From Paracoccaceae bacterium (GTDB lineage Bacteria > Pseudomonadota > Alphaproteobacteria > Rhodobacterales > Rhodobacteraceae), in contig CANGHD010000006.1 in the NCBI GenBank assembly GCA_947453525.1, positions 1-54,035 on the forward strand: DNA of 54,035 nucleotides, given 5' to 3'. A model generated the notes under the pieces. It searched no databases and was not told the origin of the DNA. It saw only the letters and a list, made by a program, of their open reading frames with translations. This document shows, piece by piece, positions 18,369-28,380 of this stretch (position 1 is the first letter of the stretch; the number at the start of each line of letters is the position of its first letter). The position numbers and the translations under genes were made by a program.

Positions 18369-19376
18369 TTACAGAAATCCGGGTGCCAGTTGCACAATCC
18401 CGGTCTCCTTGCCGCGCCAATTCTTCTGCACCGCATTCAGGCGCTTTCTCGCATAGGGATGTTCCGCTTCCAGCGCGCCCAAGCGGACCAGCAGCGCCGT
18501 GATCACGGCATCCGAGGCGCGGTAGCCGCCATCGACGATCTTCACCGCAATGCCGCGCTTGAACTCGGGCAGGATGGCGATGTGCACGGCCTCAGCCCCG
18601 CCCTTCAGCGTCACCTTGCCATCCATCGCCCGCATCAGTTCGGTATCGGTCGAGGTATCGCCTGCCACCAGCTCCGGATATTTCGCCATCGCGCGGCTCA
18701 GCCGGAACATCGCCTGATCGCGCTTGTCGCCGCCACCCGTCGCACCGGCAAACCGCCCCATCGCCCGGGCCAGCCCATGCACCGAGGTCGCAAAATTCGG
18801 AGCCGAGCAACCGTCGATGCCCCAACCGGCGCTTGTCTCGCCGGTGACCTCCTCAAACCCTTGCTTCACCATCACCTGCAAGGGGTGATCGTGCTCCACA
18901 TATTCGGAGCCGCCGTTGATGTGGCGGTTCAGGGTAAGGAAGCCCGCATGCTTGCCAGAGCAGTTGTTATGATACTGGCACGGGCTTTCCCCGGCCCGGA
19001 TCAGGCGGTCGCGTTCAATTTTGTCCGAAGGTTCATGCGAGCCGCAGCGCAGATCGCTTTCCGCCATCCCCAGACCCTCCAGCCAACTGGAGGCCATTTT
19101 CACGTGCAAACCCTGCCCATGATGGCTGGCGCAGGCGAAGGCCATTTGCGCCTCGGTCAGGCCGGCGGCATCGGCAGCCCCGCTTTCGACCAGTGGCAAG
19201 GCCTGAATCATCTTGCAGGACGAGCGCGGGAAGATGACGGCATCTGGGTTGCCCCAAGCTTCGACGATCTCGCCCTTCTCGTCGCATATCACCGCATGAC
19301 CCGCATGAAAGCTTTCCAGAAGCCCGCCGCGCCAGGTTTCCACCATAAGCTGCGGCAGCCGGTTCGTCTCAGTCAT
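18369..19376 (-). CDS. asparaginase (AnsA / L-asparaginase II type)
   Basis: LVETWRGGLLESFHAGHAVICD; CQYHNNCSGKHAGFL; GWGIDGCSAPNFATSV. Confidence 0.85.
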   Translation of the reverse strand: MTETNRLPQLMVETWRGGLLESFHAGHAVICDEKGEIVEAWGNPDAVIFPRSSCKMIQALPLVESGAADAAGLTEAQMAFACASHHGQGLHVKMASSWLEGLGMAESDLRCGSHEPSDKIERDRLIRAGESPCQYHNNCSGKHAGFLTLNRHINGGSEYVEHDHPLQVMVKQGFEEVTGETSAGWGIDGCSAPNFATSVHGLARAMGRFAGATGGGDKRDQAMFRLSRAMAKYPELVAGDTSTDTELMRAMDGKVTLKGGAEAVHIAILPEFKRGIAVKIVDGGYRASDAVITALLVRLGALEAEHPYARKRLNAVQKNWRGKETGIVQLAPGFL

Positions 19377-19539
19377 GCCATTTCCCTCACGTTTCAGCGA
19401 AAACCTGCCCATGGGGCTTTCGCAAAAGTGCCAATCTCGTTTAGATATGGGATATCGAGTGAATAAGGTCCGCGCCACAGGAAAAACCCCCGTGTCAAAG
19501 GGTTCCGGACGGATACAAAGGGTTTTGGAGGCTTAAGGT

Positions 19540-20064
19540 ATGACAAACTGGATGACACGCGCCCTGTTCGGCGTTTCTCTGGTTCTGACGGCAGGTGCTG
19601 GGGTTGCGCAGACCACCTCTGACAATCTGGTGGCCACCAAGACGGCGTGGAGTGTCTTTGCCGACACCAATCCCAAGGAATGCTGGGGCGTGTCCAAGCC
19701 CAAGGCAAGCGTGAACACCCGTGATGGCAAGCCGGTGACAGTGAAACGCAGCGATGTCCTCTTGTTCGTGACCTTCCGGCCCGGTCAGACTGGGGGAGAA
19801 ACCTCGTTCACCGGGGGCTATGCCTTCGCCGACAAGTCCGATGTGGATGTCGCCATCGACGGCCAGACCTACAAGATGACCACCAAGGGCGAATGGGCCT
19901 GGGTCGCCACCGCCGAGGATGACGCCAAGCTGATGGCCGCCCTGCAGAAAGGCTCCGAGGCCACCCTGACGGCGCATTCGGGCAAGGGCACCCAGACCAA
20001 GGACACGTTCAGCCTCTCCGGTTTTACCGCCGCGATGGCCGAGGCCGCCAGCCGCTGCAAGTGA
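19540..20064 (+). CDS. invasion-associated locus B (IalB)-like periplasmic protein
   Basis: Signal peptide; TKTAWSVFADTNPKECWGVSKPKASVNTRDGKPVTVKRSDVLLFVTFRPG, resembles the IalB-like family. Confidence 0.65.
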   Translation: MTNWMTRALFGVSLVLTAGAGVAQTTSDNLVATKTAWSVFADTNPKECWGVSKPKASVNTRDGKPVTVKRSDVLLFVTFRPGQTGGETSFTGGYAFADKSDVDVAIDGQTYKMTTKGEWAWVATAEDDAKLMAALQKGSEATLTAHSGKGTQTKDTFSLSGFTAAMAEAASRCK

Positions 20065-20084
20065 CCGCGCGCACAGGACCTGTC

Positions 20085-20115
20085 ACCCCCGCGCCAAACG
20101 CGTGGGGGTTTTTTG
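20085..20115 (+). terminator. Rho-independent terminator
   Basis: CACCCCCGCG-CCAAA-CGCGTGGGGG followed by TTTTTTG. Confidence 0.8.
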
Positions 20116-20181
20116 CATTTGCAGCGTTTCTTTTTCTCGCGCCGTGCCCTATACACTCGCCCACCCAACGGGAATCTCCAA

Positions 20182-21360
20182 ATGATCTCTATATCGGCCC
20201 CCATCACGCAAGACGTGCTGACGATCTCGCGCAAGCTGCCCGAGGGTGGCAAGACCAACATCATTGGTCTGACCCGCGACCAGCTGCGTGAAGCGTTGAT
20301 CGCGGCCGGGACGCCAGAGGGTCAAGCCAAGATGCGGGTCGGCCAGGTCTGGCAGTGGGTCTATTATTGGGGTCTGCGCGACTTCATGGCGATGAGCAAC
20401 CTCGCCAAGGACTTCCGCCTGATGCTGACCGACAAGTTCTGCATTGAACTCCCAGAGGTCGTGATGCGCCAGCTGTCCGAGGACGGCACCCGCAAATACC
20501 TTGTCCGCATCGCCGGCGGGCATGAGGTCGAGGTGGTCTATATCCCGGAAACCGACCGGGGCACGCTGTGTATCTCGTCGCAAGTCGGCTGCACGCTGAC
20601 CTGTTCATTCTGCCATACCGGCACGCAGAAACTTGTTCGCAACCTGACGGCTGGCGAGATCGTCGGCCAGGTGATGCTCGCCCGTGACGATCTGGGCGAA
20701 TGGCCGGTCAAGGGCCAGCCCAAGCCGGAGATCCGGCTGGTGTCGAATGTCGTGCTGATGGGCATGGGAGAGCCGCTGTACAATTTCGAAAATGTCCGAG
20801 ACGCGATGAAGATCGTGATGGATGACGAGGGCATCGGCCTTGGCCGACGCCGGATCACTCTGTCAACCTCGGGTGTGGTGCCGGAAATCGCCCGCACGGC
20901 CACGGAAATCGGCTGCCTGCTGGCGGTGTCCTTCCACGCCACGACGGACGAGGTGCGCGACAAGTTGGTGCCGATCAACAAGAAATGGAACATTGCCACC
21001 CTGCTGGATGCGCTGCGCGCCTATCCGGGCCTGTCGAATTCGGAACGCATCACGTTTGAATATGTGATGCTGGACGGCGTGAACGACACCAAGGAAGACG
21101 CCTTCCGGCTGGTTGAATTGCTGCGCGGCATCCCCGCCAAGGTCAACCTGATCCCCTTCAATGAATGGCCCGGTGCGCCGTACAAACGCTCGTCCGGCAA
21201 CCGGATCCACGCCTTCGCCGATATCATCCACAACGCAGGCTACGCCTCGCCCATCCGGACGCCACGCGGAGAAGATATCATGGCCGCCTGCGGGCAGCTA
21301 AAATCGGCGACAGAAAAGCAGCGCAAATCCGCCCTGAAGGCGCCTCCTGCAGCGGAATAG
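20182..21360 (+). CDS. rlmN: 23S rRNA (adenine(2503)-C(2))-methyltransferase RlmN
   Basis: [20 protein letters not shown] (radical SAM CxxxCxxC), [26 protein letters not shown]. Confidence 0.97.
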   Translation: MISISAPITQDVLTISRKLPEGGKTNIIGLTRDQLREALIAAGTPEGQAKMRVGQVWQWVYYWGLRDFMAMSNLAKDFRLMLTDKFCIELPEVVMRQLSEDGTRKYLVRIAGGHEVEVVYIPETDRGTLCISSQVGCTLTCSFCHTGTQKLVRNLTAGEIVGQVMLARDDLGEWPVKGQPKPEIRLVSNVVLMGMGEPLYNFENVRDAMKIVMDDEGIGLGRRRITLSTSGVVPEIARTATEIGCLLAVSFHATTDEVRDKLVPINKKWNIATLLDALRAYPGLSNSERITFEYVMLDGVNDTKEDAFRLVELLRGIPAKVNLIPFNEWPGAPYKRSSGNRIHAFADIIHNAGYASPIRTPRGEDIMAACGQLKSATEKQRKSALKAPPAAE

Positions 21361-21484
21361 GCTTTCGGGCACGCCACAAAGGGTCCACAATGGAACCGAC
21401 ACCGGGGAAAAACCCCGTCCCCCTAGAGCGAAAGCTGAACCTTGCGTCCTGCCTTTGCTCCTCGCCTTTCACATGGGCCCCTGT

Positions 21485-22522
21485 ATGACCATTGACACTA
21501 ACGTCGCTCAGTCGCGGCAGGAACGCGCCCGGCAATGGGTTGTCAAACTTGCGCGCTATCGCGAACCCTCGACCTTCCGCAGCTTGTTTGAACTTGTCGT
21601 GACGCTGGTGCCCTTCCTGCTGCTCTGGGTGCTCGCTTGGGCCGCACTGGAAGTGTCGCCTTGGCTGTCGCTGGCGTTGGCCGTGCTGAACGGTGCCTTT
21701 CTGGTGCGGATCTTCATCATCCAGCACGATCTGGGCCACGCGTCCTATTTCGCCAACCGGACCGCCTCCGATTGGTTGGGGCGGGCGCTGGGGGTCATCA
21801 CGCTGACGCCCTATGATGTCTGGAGACGCACCCATGCGATCCACCACTCGCACCACGGCGATCTGGATCATCGCGGCATCGGCGATGTTTTGACCCTGAC
21901 GGTCGAAGAATACCGGTCCCGCAGCCGGTTCGGTCGTTTCATGTACAGGCTTTACCGGCATCCCCTGGTGTTGTTCGTACTCGGCCCAAGCTACCTGTTC
22001 ATCCTGCAGAATCGACTGCCGTTCGGCCTGATGAAATCCGGCTGGCGCTATTGGACCTCGGCGATGGGGACCAATGCGCTGATCGTGCTGATCGTCAGCC
22101 TGATCCTGTGGCTGGGAGGGTTGATGCCCTTCCTCTTGATCTACATCCCCACCTCTGTCATCGGCGCCACCATCGGCGTCTGGCTGTTCTATGTGCAGCA
22201 CCAGTTCGAAGAGACGCACTGGGCCAAAGAGGCGGAGTGGCACCTGCACGACGCAGCGCTTGAAGGCTCCTCGCACTACCAGTTGCCGCAACCGTTGCAG
22301 TGGATGACAGGCAACATCGGCATCCACCACGTCCACCATCTCTACAGCCGCATCCCGTTCTACCGCTTGACCGAAGTGCTGCGCGACCAGCCCGAACTGG
22401 CCCAGGCGCAACGCATGAGCATCCGGGAAAGTCTGGCCTGTGTGAAGCTGAAGCTGTGGGACGAGAAGACCCAGCGCCTGATGAGCTTCCGCGAGATGCG
22501 ACACCTGTACGGAATCGCCTGA
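21485..22522 (+). CDS. fatty acid desaturase
   Basis: His boxes HDLGHASYF, RRTHAIHHSHHGDLDHRG, NIGIHHVHHLYSRIP; TM segments. Confidence 0.93.
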   Translation: MTIDTNVAQSRQERARQWVVKLARYREPSTFRSLFELVVTLVPFLLLWVLAWAALEVSPWLSLALAVLNGAFLVRIFIIQHDLGHASYFANRTASDWLGRALGVITLTPYDVWRRTHAIHHSHHGDLDHRGIGDVLTLTVEEYRSRSRFGRFMYRLYRHPLVLFVLGPSYLFILQNRLPFGLMKSGWRYWTSAMGTNALIVLIVSLILWLGGLMPFLLIYIPTSVIGATIGVWLFYVQHQFEETHWAKEAEWHLHDAALEGSSHYQLPQPLQWMTGNIGIHHVHHLYSRIPFYRLTEVLRDQPELAQAQRMSIRESLACVKLKLWDEKTQRLMSFREMRHLYGIA

Positions 22523-22558
22523 CAGGCTTCACCGAGGCTCAATTGCCCCACGGGGGCA

Positions 22559-22613
22559 CGGGGGTGTGAAACCCCCGCTCTTGAGTGCGGGTGCGGGGGT
22601 CTGAAATCCCCGC
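22559..22613. repeat. two related GC-rich hairpins (CGGGGGT-gtgaa-ACCCCCG; GCGGGGGT-ctgaa-ATCCCCGC)
   Basis: Tandem imperfect copies of GGGGGT(g/c)TGAAA(c/t)CCCCGC between convergent genes. Confidence 0.7.
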
Positions 22614-22621
22614 AGTTTCCG

Positions 22622-23191
22622 TCACTTCAGCACGCCATTCGCCTTGGCGGTGAAGGTGGCGATATAGTCCATCAAACCCGGCGACAGGGTGTCGTAGGGT
22701 GGCAGGCCAAGCTCGTTCAGCCTTGCGCGGATGCCGTCCATTTTGGACGGATCGGTACCGCCTTCGATGACCGAGGAGACGAAGGCCGCGAAGGTCGGCG
22801 CGGACCAGCCGTCGCCGCCCAGTTCCGTGTGGATGAAGGTCAGTCCGGTGAAGGGGTGGTTCGGCCGCGTGACGGGGCCTTGCATATGTACGCCGCACGC
22901 GGTGCAGGCATGGCGCTGGATCAGCGCATTCGGATCAACGACCTTCAGCTTGTCGCCGTTCTTGGTGACCTTGATACTGTCCGAGGTCACGACCGCAACC
23001 TGACTGAACGTCGCCCCCGCCGGCTTCCAGCACTTCGTGCAGCCACAGACATGGTTGTGCAGGCAATCGCTGGCAATCTCGACCTCGACGGCGTCGGTTG
23101 CACAGTGGCATGTCAGCGTGGCGCCCGCAAAGCCGGGCGTGCCGGGCTTGACGCCGTTGTCAACGGCGGGGTGAATGGAAATCGTGGCCAA
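22622..23191 (-). CDS. gfa: S-(hydroxymethyl)glutathione synthase (GFA family)
   Basis: [50 protein letters not shown] start with GGAGG upstream. Confidence 0.88.
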   Translation of the reverse strand: MATISIHPAVDNGVKPGTPGFAGATLTCHCATDAVEVEIASDCLHNHVCGCTKCWKPAGATFSQVAVVTSDSIKVTKNGDKLKVVDPNALIQRHACTACGVHMQGPVTRPNHPFTGLTFIHTELGGDGWSAPTFAAFVSSVIEGGTDPSKMDGIRARLNELGLPPYDTLSPGLMDYIATFTAKANGVLK

Positions 23192-23319
23192 ATATACCTC
23201 CCAATTTTGATCAGGTCGCTCTGTTGCGGCCCCGTAGGGCAGAATGCCCCGAAAACCCTGAGTCGTCCTAGCCCGAACTGCAGCTTGGCCCGTGCAATGG
23301 CACCTGCTAGCCTGTTTAC

Positions 23320-24522
23320 ATGCTGATCCCGAATGCCATCGCTCGTCGCCTTTTTCTCGACCGGCACGCCCTGTCCGAAACGCCGACTGGTCCGGCTTCG
23401 GGTGCGGCACTTGCCACGCTGATCGATCGCATCGGGTTCGTTCAGGTCGACAGTATCAACACGGTCGAACGGGCGCATCACATGATCCTGTGGTCGCGCC
23501 GCCAAAGCTACAAGCCCGAGGCGCTGCACAGGCTGATCGAAAAAGACCGGCTGTTATGGGAGCATTGGACCCACGACGCCTCGATCCTACCGGTACATCT
23601 GCACGGCCATTGGCACCACCGCTTTGCCAGTGATGAGGTCCGGCTGGCCAAGAACTGGCCCAAATGGTTCCGCCCCGGCTATGAGGCGCAGTTCGATACG
23701 ATCCTGCGCCGGATCGAGGAGGAAGGTCCGCTGATGACCTCTGATGTCGGCGAAGACGAAGAGCGCGGCAAGGGCGGCTGGTGGGATTGGCATCCGTCCA
23801 AGACCGCATTGGAATGGCTGTGGCGTACCGGGCAACTGGCCATCACGCGGCGCGAGCGTTTCCGCAAGGTCTATGACCTGTCGCACCGCGTGATCCCCGA
23901 ACTGCACCGCGCCCCCTTGGGCGACCGGGCGCGGATGGTGGATTGGTCCTGCAACGCAGCGCTCGACCGGCTGGGCTTTGCCGATGCCAGCGAGTTGCGC
24001 GGCTTCTGGCATCTCATTACCCCCGAAGAGGCCAAGGCCTGGGTCGCCGCTGCGCTTCAGCGGGGCGAGATCGTCCCGGTTGAGGTCGAAGGCGCCGACG
24101 GCAGCCGCAAGCGCAGCCTCGCCCGGCCTGATGTCCTGCAATCCGCCGCCGATGCCCCCGAGCCACCGAGCCGCCTGCGCATTCTGTCGCCCTTCGATCC
24201 GGCACTGCGCGACCGTGACCGCGCCGAGTTTCTGTTCGACTTCCGCTACCGGATTGAAGTCTTCGTTCCCGAACCACAGCGCAAGTATGGCTACTATGTG
24301 TTCCCGGTTCTGGAAGGCGCTCGCCTGATCGGCCGCATCGACGCGAAAGCTCTCCGCGATGACAGCACGCTGCGCGTCCGCGCTTTCTGGCCGGAGACGG
24401 GCGTGGCCATAGGCGTCGGACGGCGCCAACGGCTGGACGCGGAACTCGACAGGCTTGCCCGCTTTGCCGGTTGTGATCGCGTAGCGCTCAGCGACGACTG
24501 GCTGCGCGACGCTTTGGGCTGA
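23320..24522 (+). CDS. winged-helix DNA-binding protein, YcaQ-like crosslink-repair glycosylase family
   Basis: [63 protein letters not shown]. Confidence 0.88.
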   Translation: MLIPNAIARRLFLDRHALSETPTGPASGAALATLIDRIGFVQVDSINTVERAHHMILWSRRQSYKPEALHRLIEKDRLLWEHWTHDASILPVHLHGHWHHRFASDEVRLAKNWPKWFRPGYEAQFDTILRRIEEEGPLMTSDVGEDEERGKGGWWDWHPSKTALEWLWRTGQLAITRRERFRKVYDLSHRVIPELHRAPLGDRARMVDWSCNAALDRLGFADASELRGFWHLITPEEAKAWVAAALQRGEIVPVEVEGADGSRKRSLARPDVLQSAADAPEPPSRLRILSPFDPALRDRDRAEFLFDFRYRIEVFVPEPQRKYGYYVFPVLEGARLIGRIDAKALRDDSTLRVRAFWPETGVAIGVGRRQRLDAELDRLARFAGCDRVALSDDWLRDALG

Positions 24523-24549
24523 GACGGGAAGCCTGGGGAACAGTTGGGG

Positions 24550-25350
24550 TCACAGACCGTCCAGACAGGCCGAGAGCAGTGGTGAGTCCGGGTCCGCCAG
24601 ATCATCTATCACGTCAAAATGGTGTTTGCCGGGGGCAACGGTCCAGGGGCAGGCCCAGGCCTCGGACAGGGTGCGGGCGTGCCAAAGAAACGCCGGACGC
24701 TCGTCGCCGCCAACCCAGACATGCGCCGAACATCCCTCGCGCAGCGCCAGACGGGCGGGGCTTTCGCAGGCGGCCTCATCGGCGTCTATCCGCAGATCAC
24801 GGTTCATCGCGGTCTCGCGGAGCGGCTCCAGTTCACTGAGGGGTGCTATGGGAACGACCCGGCGCACCCGAGGCAAGTCCAGATCGGCGCAACCCATGCG
24901 CGCCGACAGATGCCCGCCCGCGGAATGCCCGGTGACCACGACCGGCCCGGCCACCAAGGCCGAGGCCGAAGTAACGGCCTGCGCCACTTCCTGACTGATC
25001 TGCGATAGGCGCGCCAGCGGTGCCAAGGTGTAAGACGGCATAGCGCAGGCCCAGCCTCGCGCCGAGGCTCCGGCCGCCAGATGGGACCACATGTCCCGGT
25101 CGAAGCTTCGCCAATAGCCGCCGTGGACAAAGACCAGCAGCCCCTTGGACGTGCCCTCAGGGCGGAACAGATCGAACAGATGCCGATCGCAAGAGCCGTA
25201 GGTCAGGCCAAGTTCGGCCCGGGATCCCAGGCCGTCACGAAAGGCCTGCGCTGCGGCAGTCCATCTTGGCGGGAAAGCATCGGCACCTGCGATGAAGGCT
25301 CCGTTCTGATAGGCGCGGTCGGGGTCGAGTGTGGGGATCATGTGTTTCAC
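24550..25350 (-). CDS. alpha/beta hydrolase (esterase / formamidase-like)
   Basis: LVFVHGGYWRSFDRDMWSHLAAG (HGGYW oxyanion hole), VVTGHSAGGHLSARM (GxSxG). Confidence 0.88.
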   Translation of the reverse strand: MKHMIPTLDPDRAYQNGAFIAGADAFPPRWTAAAQAFRDGLGSRAELGLTYGSCDRHLFDLFRPEGTSKGLLVFVHGGYWRSFDRDMWSHLAAGASARGWACAMPSYTLAPLARLSQISQEVAQAVTSASALVAGPVVVTGHSAGGHLSARMGCADLDLPRVRRVVPIAPLSELEPLRETAMNRDLRIDADEAACESPARLALREGCSAHVWVGGDERPAFLWHARTLSEAWACPWTVAPGKHHFDVIDDLADPDSPLLSACLDGL

Positions 25351-25443
25351 GTGTTAAGGAGGCGCGGAGCGCTTGGCCGGTGAGGCTGGACTTTTCCACA
25401 TCGCTGCGGCATTGCAACAAAAACAAAGCAAGGAGGGCAACTT

Positions 25444-26922
25444 ATGCTCGATTCCGTAACCGATCTGCGCGCAATCCTCAAAGACCCTTCGTTGGTTCCC
25501 AACAAAGCTTACATTGCCGGAGAATGGGTGGATGCGGCGGATGGCGCGACCTTCGCCGTGACCAATCCGGCGCGGGGCGATGTCATAGCCCTTGTGCCGA
25601 ACCTGACCCGCGCCGATGCCGCCCGGGCCATTGCCATGGCCGACACGGTGCGCCACGAATGGGCCGCCCGCACCGGAAAGGAACGCGCCGCCGTGCTGCG
25701 CAAGTGGTATGATCTGTGCATGGCGAACGTGGACGATCTTGGCATCATCCTGACCGCCGAGCAGGGCAAGCCGGTGGCCGAAGCCAAGGGCGAAGTGGCC
25801 TATGGTGCCAGCTATATCGAATGGTTCGGCGAAGAGGCCAAGCGCATCTATGGCGAGACCATCCCCGGCCACCAGCGCGACAAGCGCATCACGGTGATCA
25901 AGCAGCCGATCGGCGTTGCCGCCTCGATCACGCCATGGAACTTCCCCAACGCGATGATCGCCCGCAAGGTGGCCCCGGCTTTGGCTGCCGGCTGCGGTTT
26001 CGTTTCGCGCCCGGCTGCGGAAACCCCGCTGTCTGCCATTGCGCTGGCGGTTCTGGCGGAACGCGCTGGCGTACCGGCCGGGCTGTTCTCGGTCATCACC
26101 TCCAAACGCTCCTCGGACATCGGCAAGGAATTCTGCGAGAATCCGGCGATCCGCAAGCTGACCTTCACCGGCTCGACCGAAGTTGGGCGCATCCTGTTGC
26201 GGCAGGCGGCCGAACAGGTTCTGAAATGCTCGATGGAACTGGGCGGCAACGCGCCCTTCATCGTGTTTGACGATGCCGACCTCGACAAGGCGGTCGAGGG
26301 GGCCATGATCTCGAAGTTCCGCAACAACGGCCAGACCTGCGTCTGCGCGAACCGGATTTACGTGCAGGCCGGGGTTTACGATGCCTTTGCCGAGAAGCTG
26401 GCGACAGCGGTGGGCAAGCTGGCGATTGGCGATGGCTTGACCGCAGGCACCACGACCGGCCCGCTGATCAACGAAGCCGCCGTCGAAAAGGTCGAAGAGC
26501 ATATCGCGGATGTGCTTGCCAATGGCGGCAAGATCATCACCGGCGGCAAGCGCCACGGCTTGGGCGGAACCTTCTTTGAACCGACCGTGGTGACCGGCGT
26601 GCTGCCGACAGCAAAGGTCGCGACCGAAGAGACCTTCGGCCCGCTGGCCCCGCTCTTCAAGTTCGACACCGAGGAAGAAATTATCCGTCGGGCGAACGAC
26701 ACGATCTTCGGGCTGGCCTCGTACTTCTACTCGCGCGACATCGGACGGATCACCCGTGTGCAGGAGCAGCTGGAATACGGCATGGTCGGCGTCAACACCG
26801 GCCTGATCTCGACGGAAGTGGCCCCGTTTGGCGGCGTCAAGCAATCCGGCCTTGGCCGCGAGGGCAGCCATCACGGGATCGAGGACTACATGGAACTGAA
26901 ATACATCTGCCTGTCTGTCTGA
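25444..26922 (+). CDS. gabD: NAD(P)-dependent succinate-semialdehyde dehydrogenase family
   Basis: ITPWNFPNAMIARKVAPALAAGCGF, KLTFTGSTEVGR, MELGGNAPFIVFDDADLD, GQTCVCANRIYVQ. Confidence 0.93.
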   Translation: MLDSVTDLRAILKDPSLVPNKAYIAGEWVDAADGATFAVTNPARGDVIALVPNLTRADAARAIAMADTVRHEWAARTGKERAAVLRKWYDLCMANVDDLGIILTAEQGKPVAEAKGEVAYGASYIEWFGEEAKRIYGETIPGHQRDKRITVIKQPIGVAASITPWNFPNAMIARKVAPALAAGCGFVSRPAAETPLSAIALAVLAERAGVPAGLFSVITSKRSSDIGKEFCENPAIRKLTFTGSTEVGRILLRQAAEQVLKCSMELGGNAPFIVFDDADLDKAVEGAMISKFRNNGQTCVCANRIYVQAGVYDAFAEKLATAVGKLAIGDGLTAGTTTGPLINEAAVEKVEEHIADVLANGGKIITGGKRHGLGGTFFEPTVVTGVLPTAKVATEETFGPLAPLFKFDTEEEIIRRANDTIFGLASYFYSRDIGRITRVQEQLEYGMVGVNTGLISTEVAPFGGVKQSGLGREGSHHGIEDYMELKYICLSV

Positions 26923-26955
26923 GACCGCTGAGACGGCCTCTCCAATCTTCCGAAG

Positions 26956-26984
26956 CGCCCGCTGGTCATGCCCGCGGGCGTTTT
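26956..26984 (+). terminator. terminator after gabD-like gene
   Basis: CGCCCGC-...-GCGGGCG followed by TTTTG. Confidence 0.6.
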
Positions 26985-27166
26985 GCATCCGGCCGTTATC
27001 CAGATCAATCTGCCGACTGTCGCAAAACCGTCGGCAAAATGAAACCCCCGTGTCATATCGGCAGGTTAGGGCGAGGCAGGGATTGAAAACCCGAACAGCC
27101 TTGCCGTGCCGTGCCCCAAAGGCCGGATCATGCCGCAGGGCTGGTGTGATTTGACAGGAGATCGAC

Positions 27167-28267
27167 ATGACCACCCTCAAGGGACTTCTCTCGGGCGCAA
27201 GCCTGCTGGCCGTTCTGGCCTCTACCGCTGCCCATGCAGATGCCATGGCTGACCTGGAAACTGCCGCCAAGAAAGAAGGCGCGCTGACCGTCATCGCCCT
27301 GCCGCATGACTGGTGCAACTACGCCGCCGTGATCGACGGCTTCAAGAAGAAGTACCCCGAGATCACCGTCAACGAACTGAACCCCAATGCCGGTTCGGGC
27401 GACGAGATCGAGGCGATCAAGGCCAACAAGGGCAACACCGGCCCGCAGGCGCCCGACGTCATCGACGTTGGCCTGTCGTTCGGCCCGGCTGCCAAGAAGG
27501 ACGGCCTGATCCAGGCCTACAAAGTCTCCACCTGGGGTGACATTCCGGATTCCGTGAAGGACGCCGATGGCTTCTGGTACGGCGACTACTATGGCGTTCT
27601 GGCCATGGGCGTGAACAAGGACATCGTCAAAGCGGCTCCGACGAGCTTCAAAGACCTGACCGATCCGAAGTTCGCCAACTCGGTCGCCATCCCGGGCGAT
27701 CCGCGCACCGGCAACTCCACCATGATGACCGTCTACGCTGCGGGCTTGGCTTCCGACAGCAAGCTGGCTGGCGCTGACGCGATGAACGCCGGTATTGCCT
27801 ACTTCAAGGCGCTGAAGGCTTCCTCGAACCTGGTTCCGGTCAATGGCTCGGCCCAGAACCTCGCTCAAGGCACCACGCCGATCTACTTCGACTGGGACTA
27901 CAACCTGCTGGCAATGCGCGACAAGCTGGCCGGCAACCCGCCGGTTGACATCGTCATCCCGTCGGACTCGGTCATCGCCGGCGTCTATGTTCAGGCGATC
28001 TCGGCCTATGCGCCCCACGTCAATGCCGCCAAGCTGTGGATGGAATACATCTACTCCGACGAAGGCCAGATCGGCTGGCTGTCGGGCTATTGCCACCCGA
28101 TCCGCTTCAACGCGCTGTCGGCGGCTGGCAAGCTGCCGGCTGACCTGATGGCCAAGCTGCCCCCGGCTGACGCCTATGCGAAAGCCGTCTTCCCGACGCT
28201 CGACGAACAAGGCGCCGCCAAGACCGCGACCGCCGCCAACTGGGCCAAGGAAATGGGCGCCAACTAA
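27167..28267 (+). CDS. ABC transporter substrate-binding protein (spermidine/putrescine or iron type)
   Basis: Signal peptide; DVIDVGLSFGPAAKKDGLIQAYK; followed by two permeases and an ATPase. Confidence 0.88.
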   Translation: MTTLKGLLSGASLLAVLASTAAHADAMADLETAAKKEGALTVIALPHDWCNYAAVIDGFKKKYPEITVNELNPNAGSGDEIEAIKANKGNTGPQAPDVIDVGLSFGPAAKKDGLIQAYKVSTWGDIPDSVKDADGFWYGDYYGVLAMGVNKDIVKAAPTSFKDLTDPKFANSVAIPGDPRTGNSTMMTVYAAGLASDSKLAGADAMNAGIAYFKALKASSNLVPVNGSAQNLAQGTTPIYFDWDYNLLAMRDKLAGNPPVDIVIPSDSVIAGVYVQAISAYAPHVNAAKLWMEYIYSDEGQIGWLSGYCHPIRFNALSAAGKLPADLMAKLPPADAYAKAVFPTLDEQGAAKTATAANWAKEMGAN

Positions 28268-28274
28268 GCCCCTC

Positions 28275-28348
28275 GCCCGGGCCTTGCGCCCGGGCACCTG
28301 CCCTCTGATCCGAGGGGAAGCGGCGCTCTGCCGCTCTTCCTCGGGTTT
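28275..28348 (+). promoter_or_regulatory. two consecutive hairpins between SBP and permease genes (possible mRNA stabiliser / attenuator)
   Basis: GCCCGGGC-CTTGC-GCCCGGGC, then CCGAGGGGAAGCGGC-GCTCT-GCCGCTCTTCCTCGG followed by GTTTT. Confidence 0.6.
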
Positions 28349-28380
28349 TCCCGTTGCGGACCCGGCGAAAGAACAGAAGC

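Noticed and set aside
22691-22699. Second copy of the GTAGGGTGG palindrome half inside gfa
   Set aside because: Single half-site in coding sequence; likely chance.
25354-27318. 654-aa minus-strand ORF
   Set aside because: Antisense shadow of the gabD-like gene; His/Arg/Gly-rich low-quality translation typical of GC-rich third-position bias.
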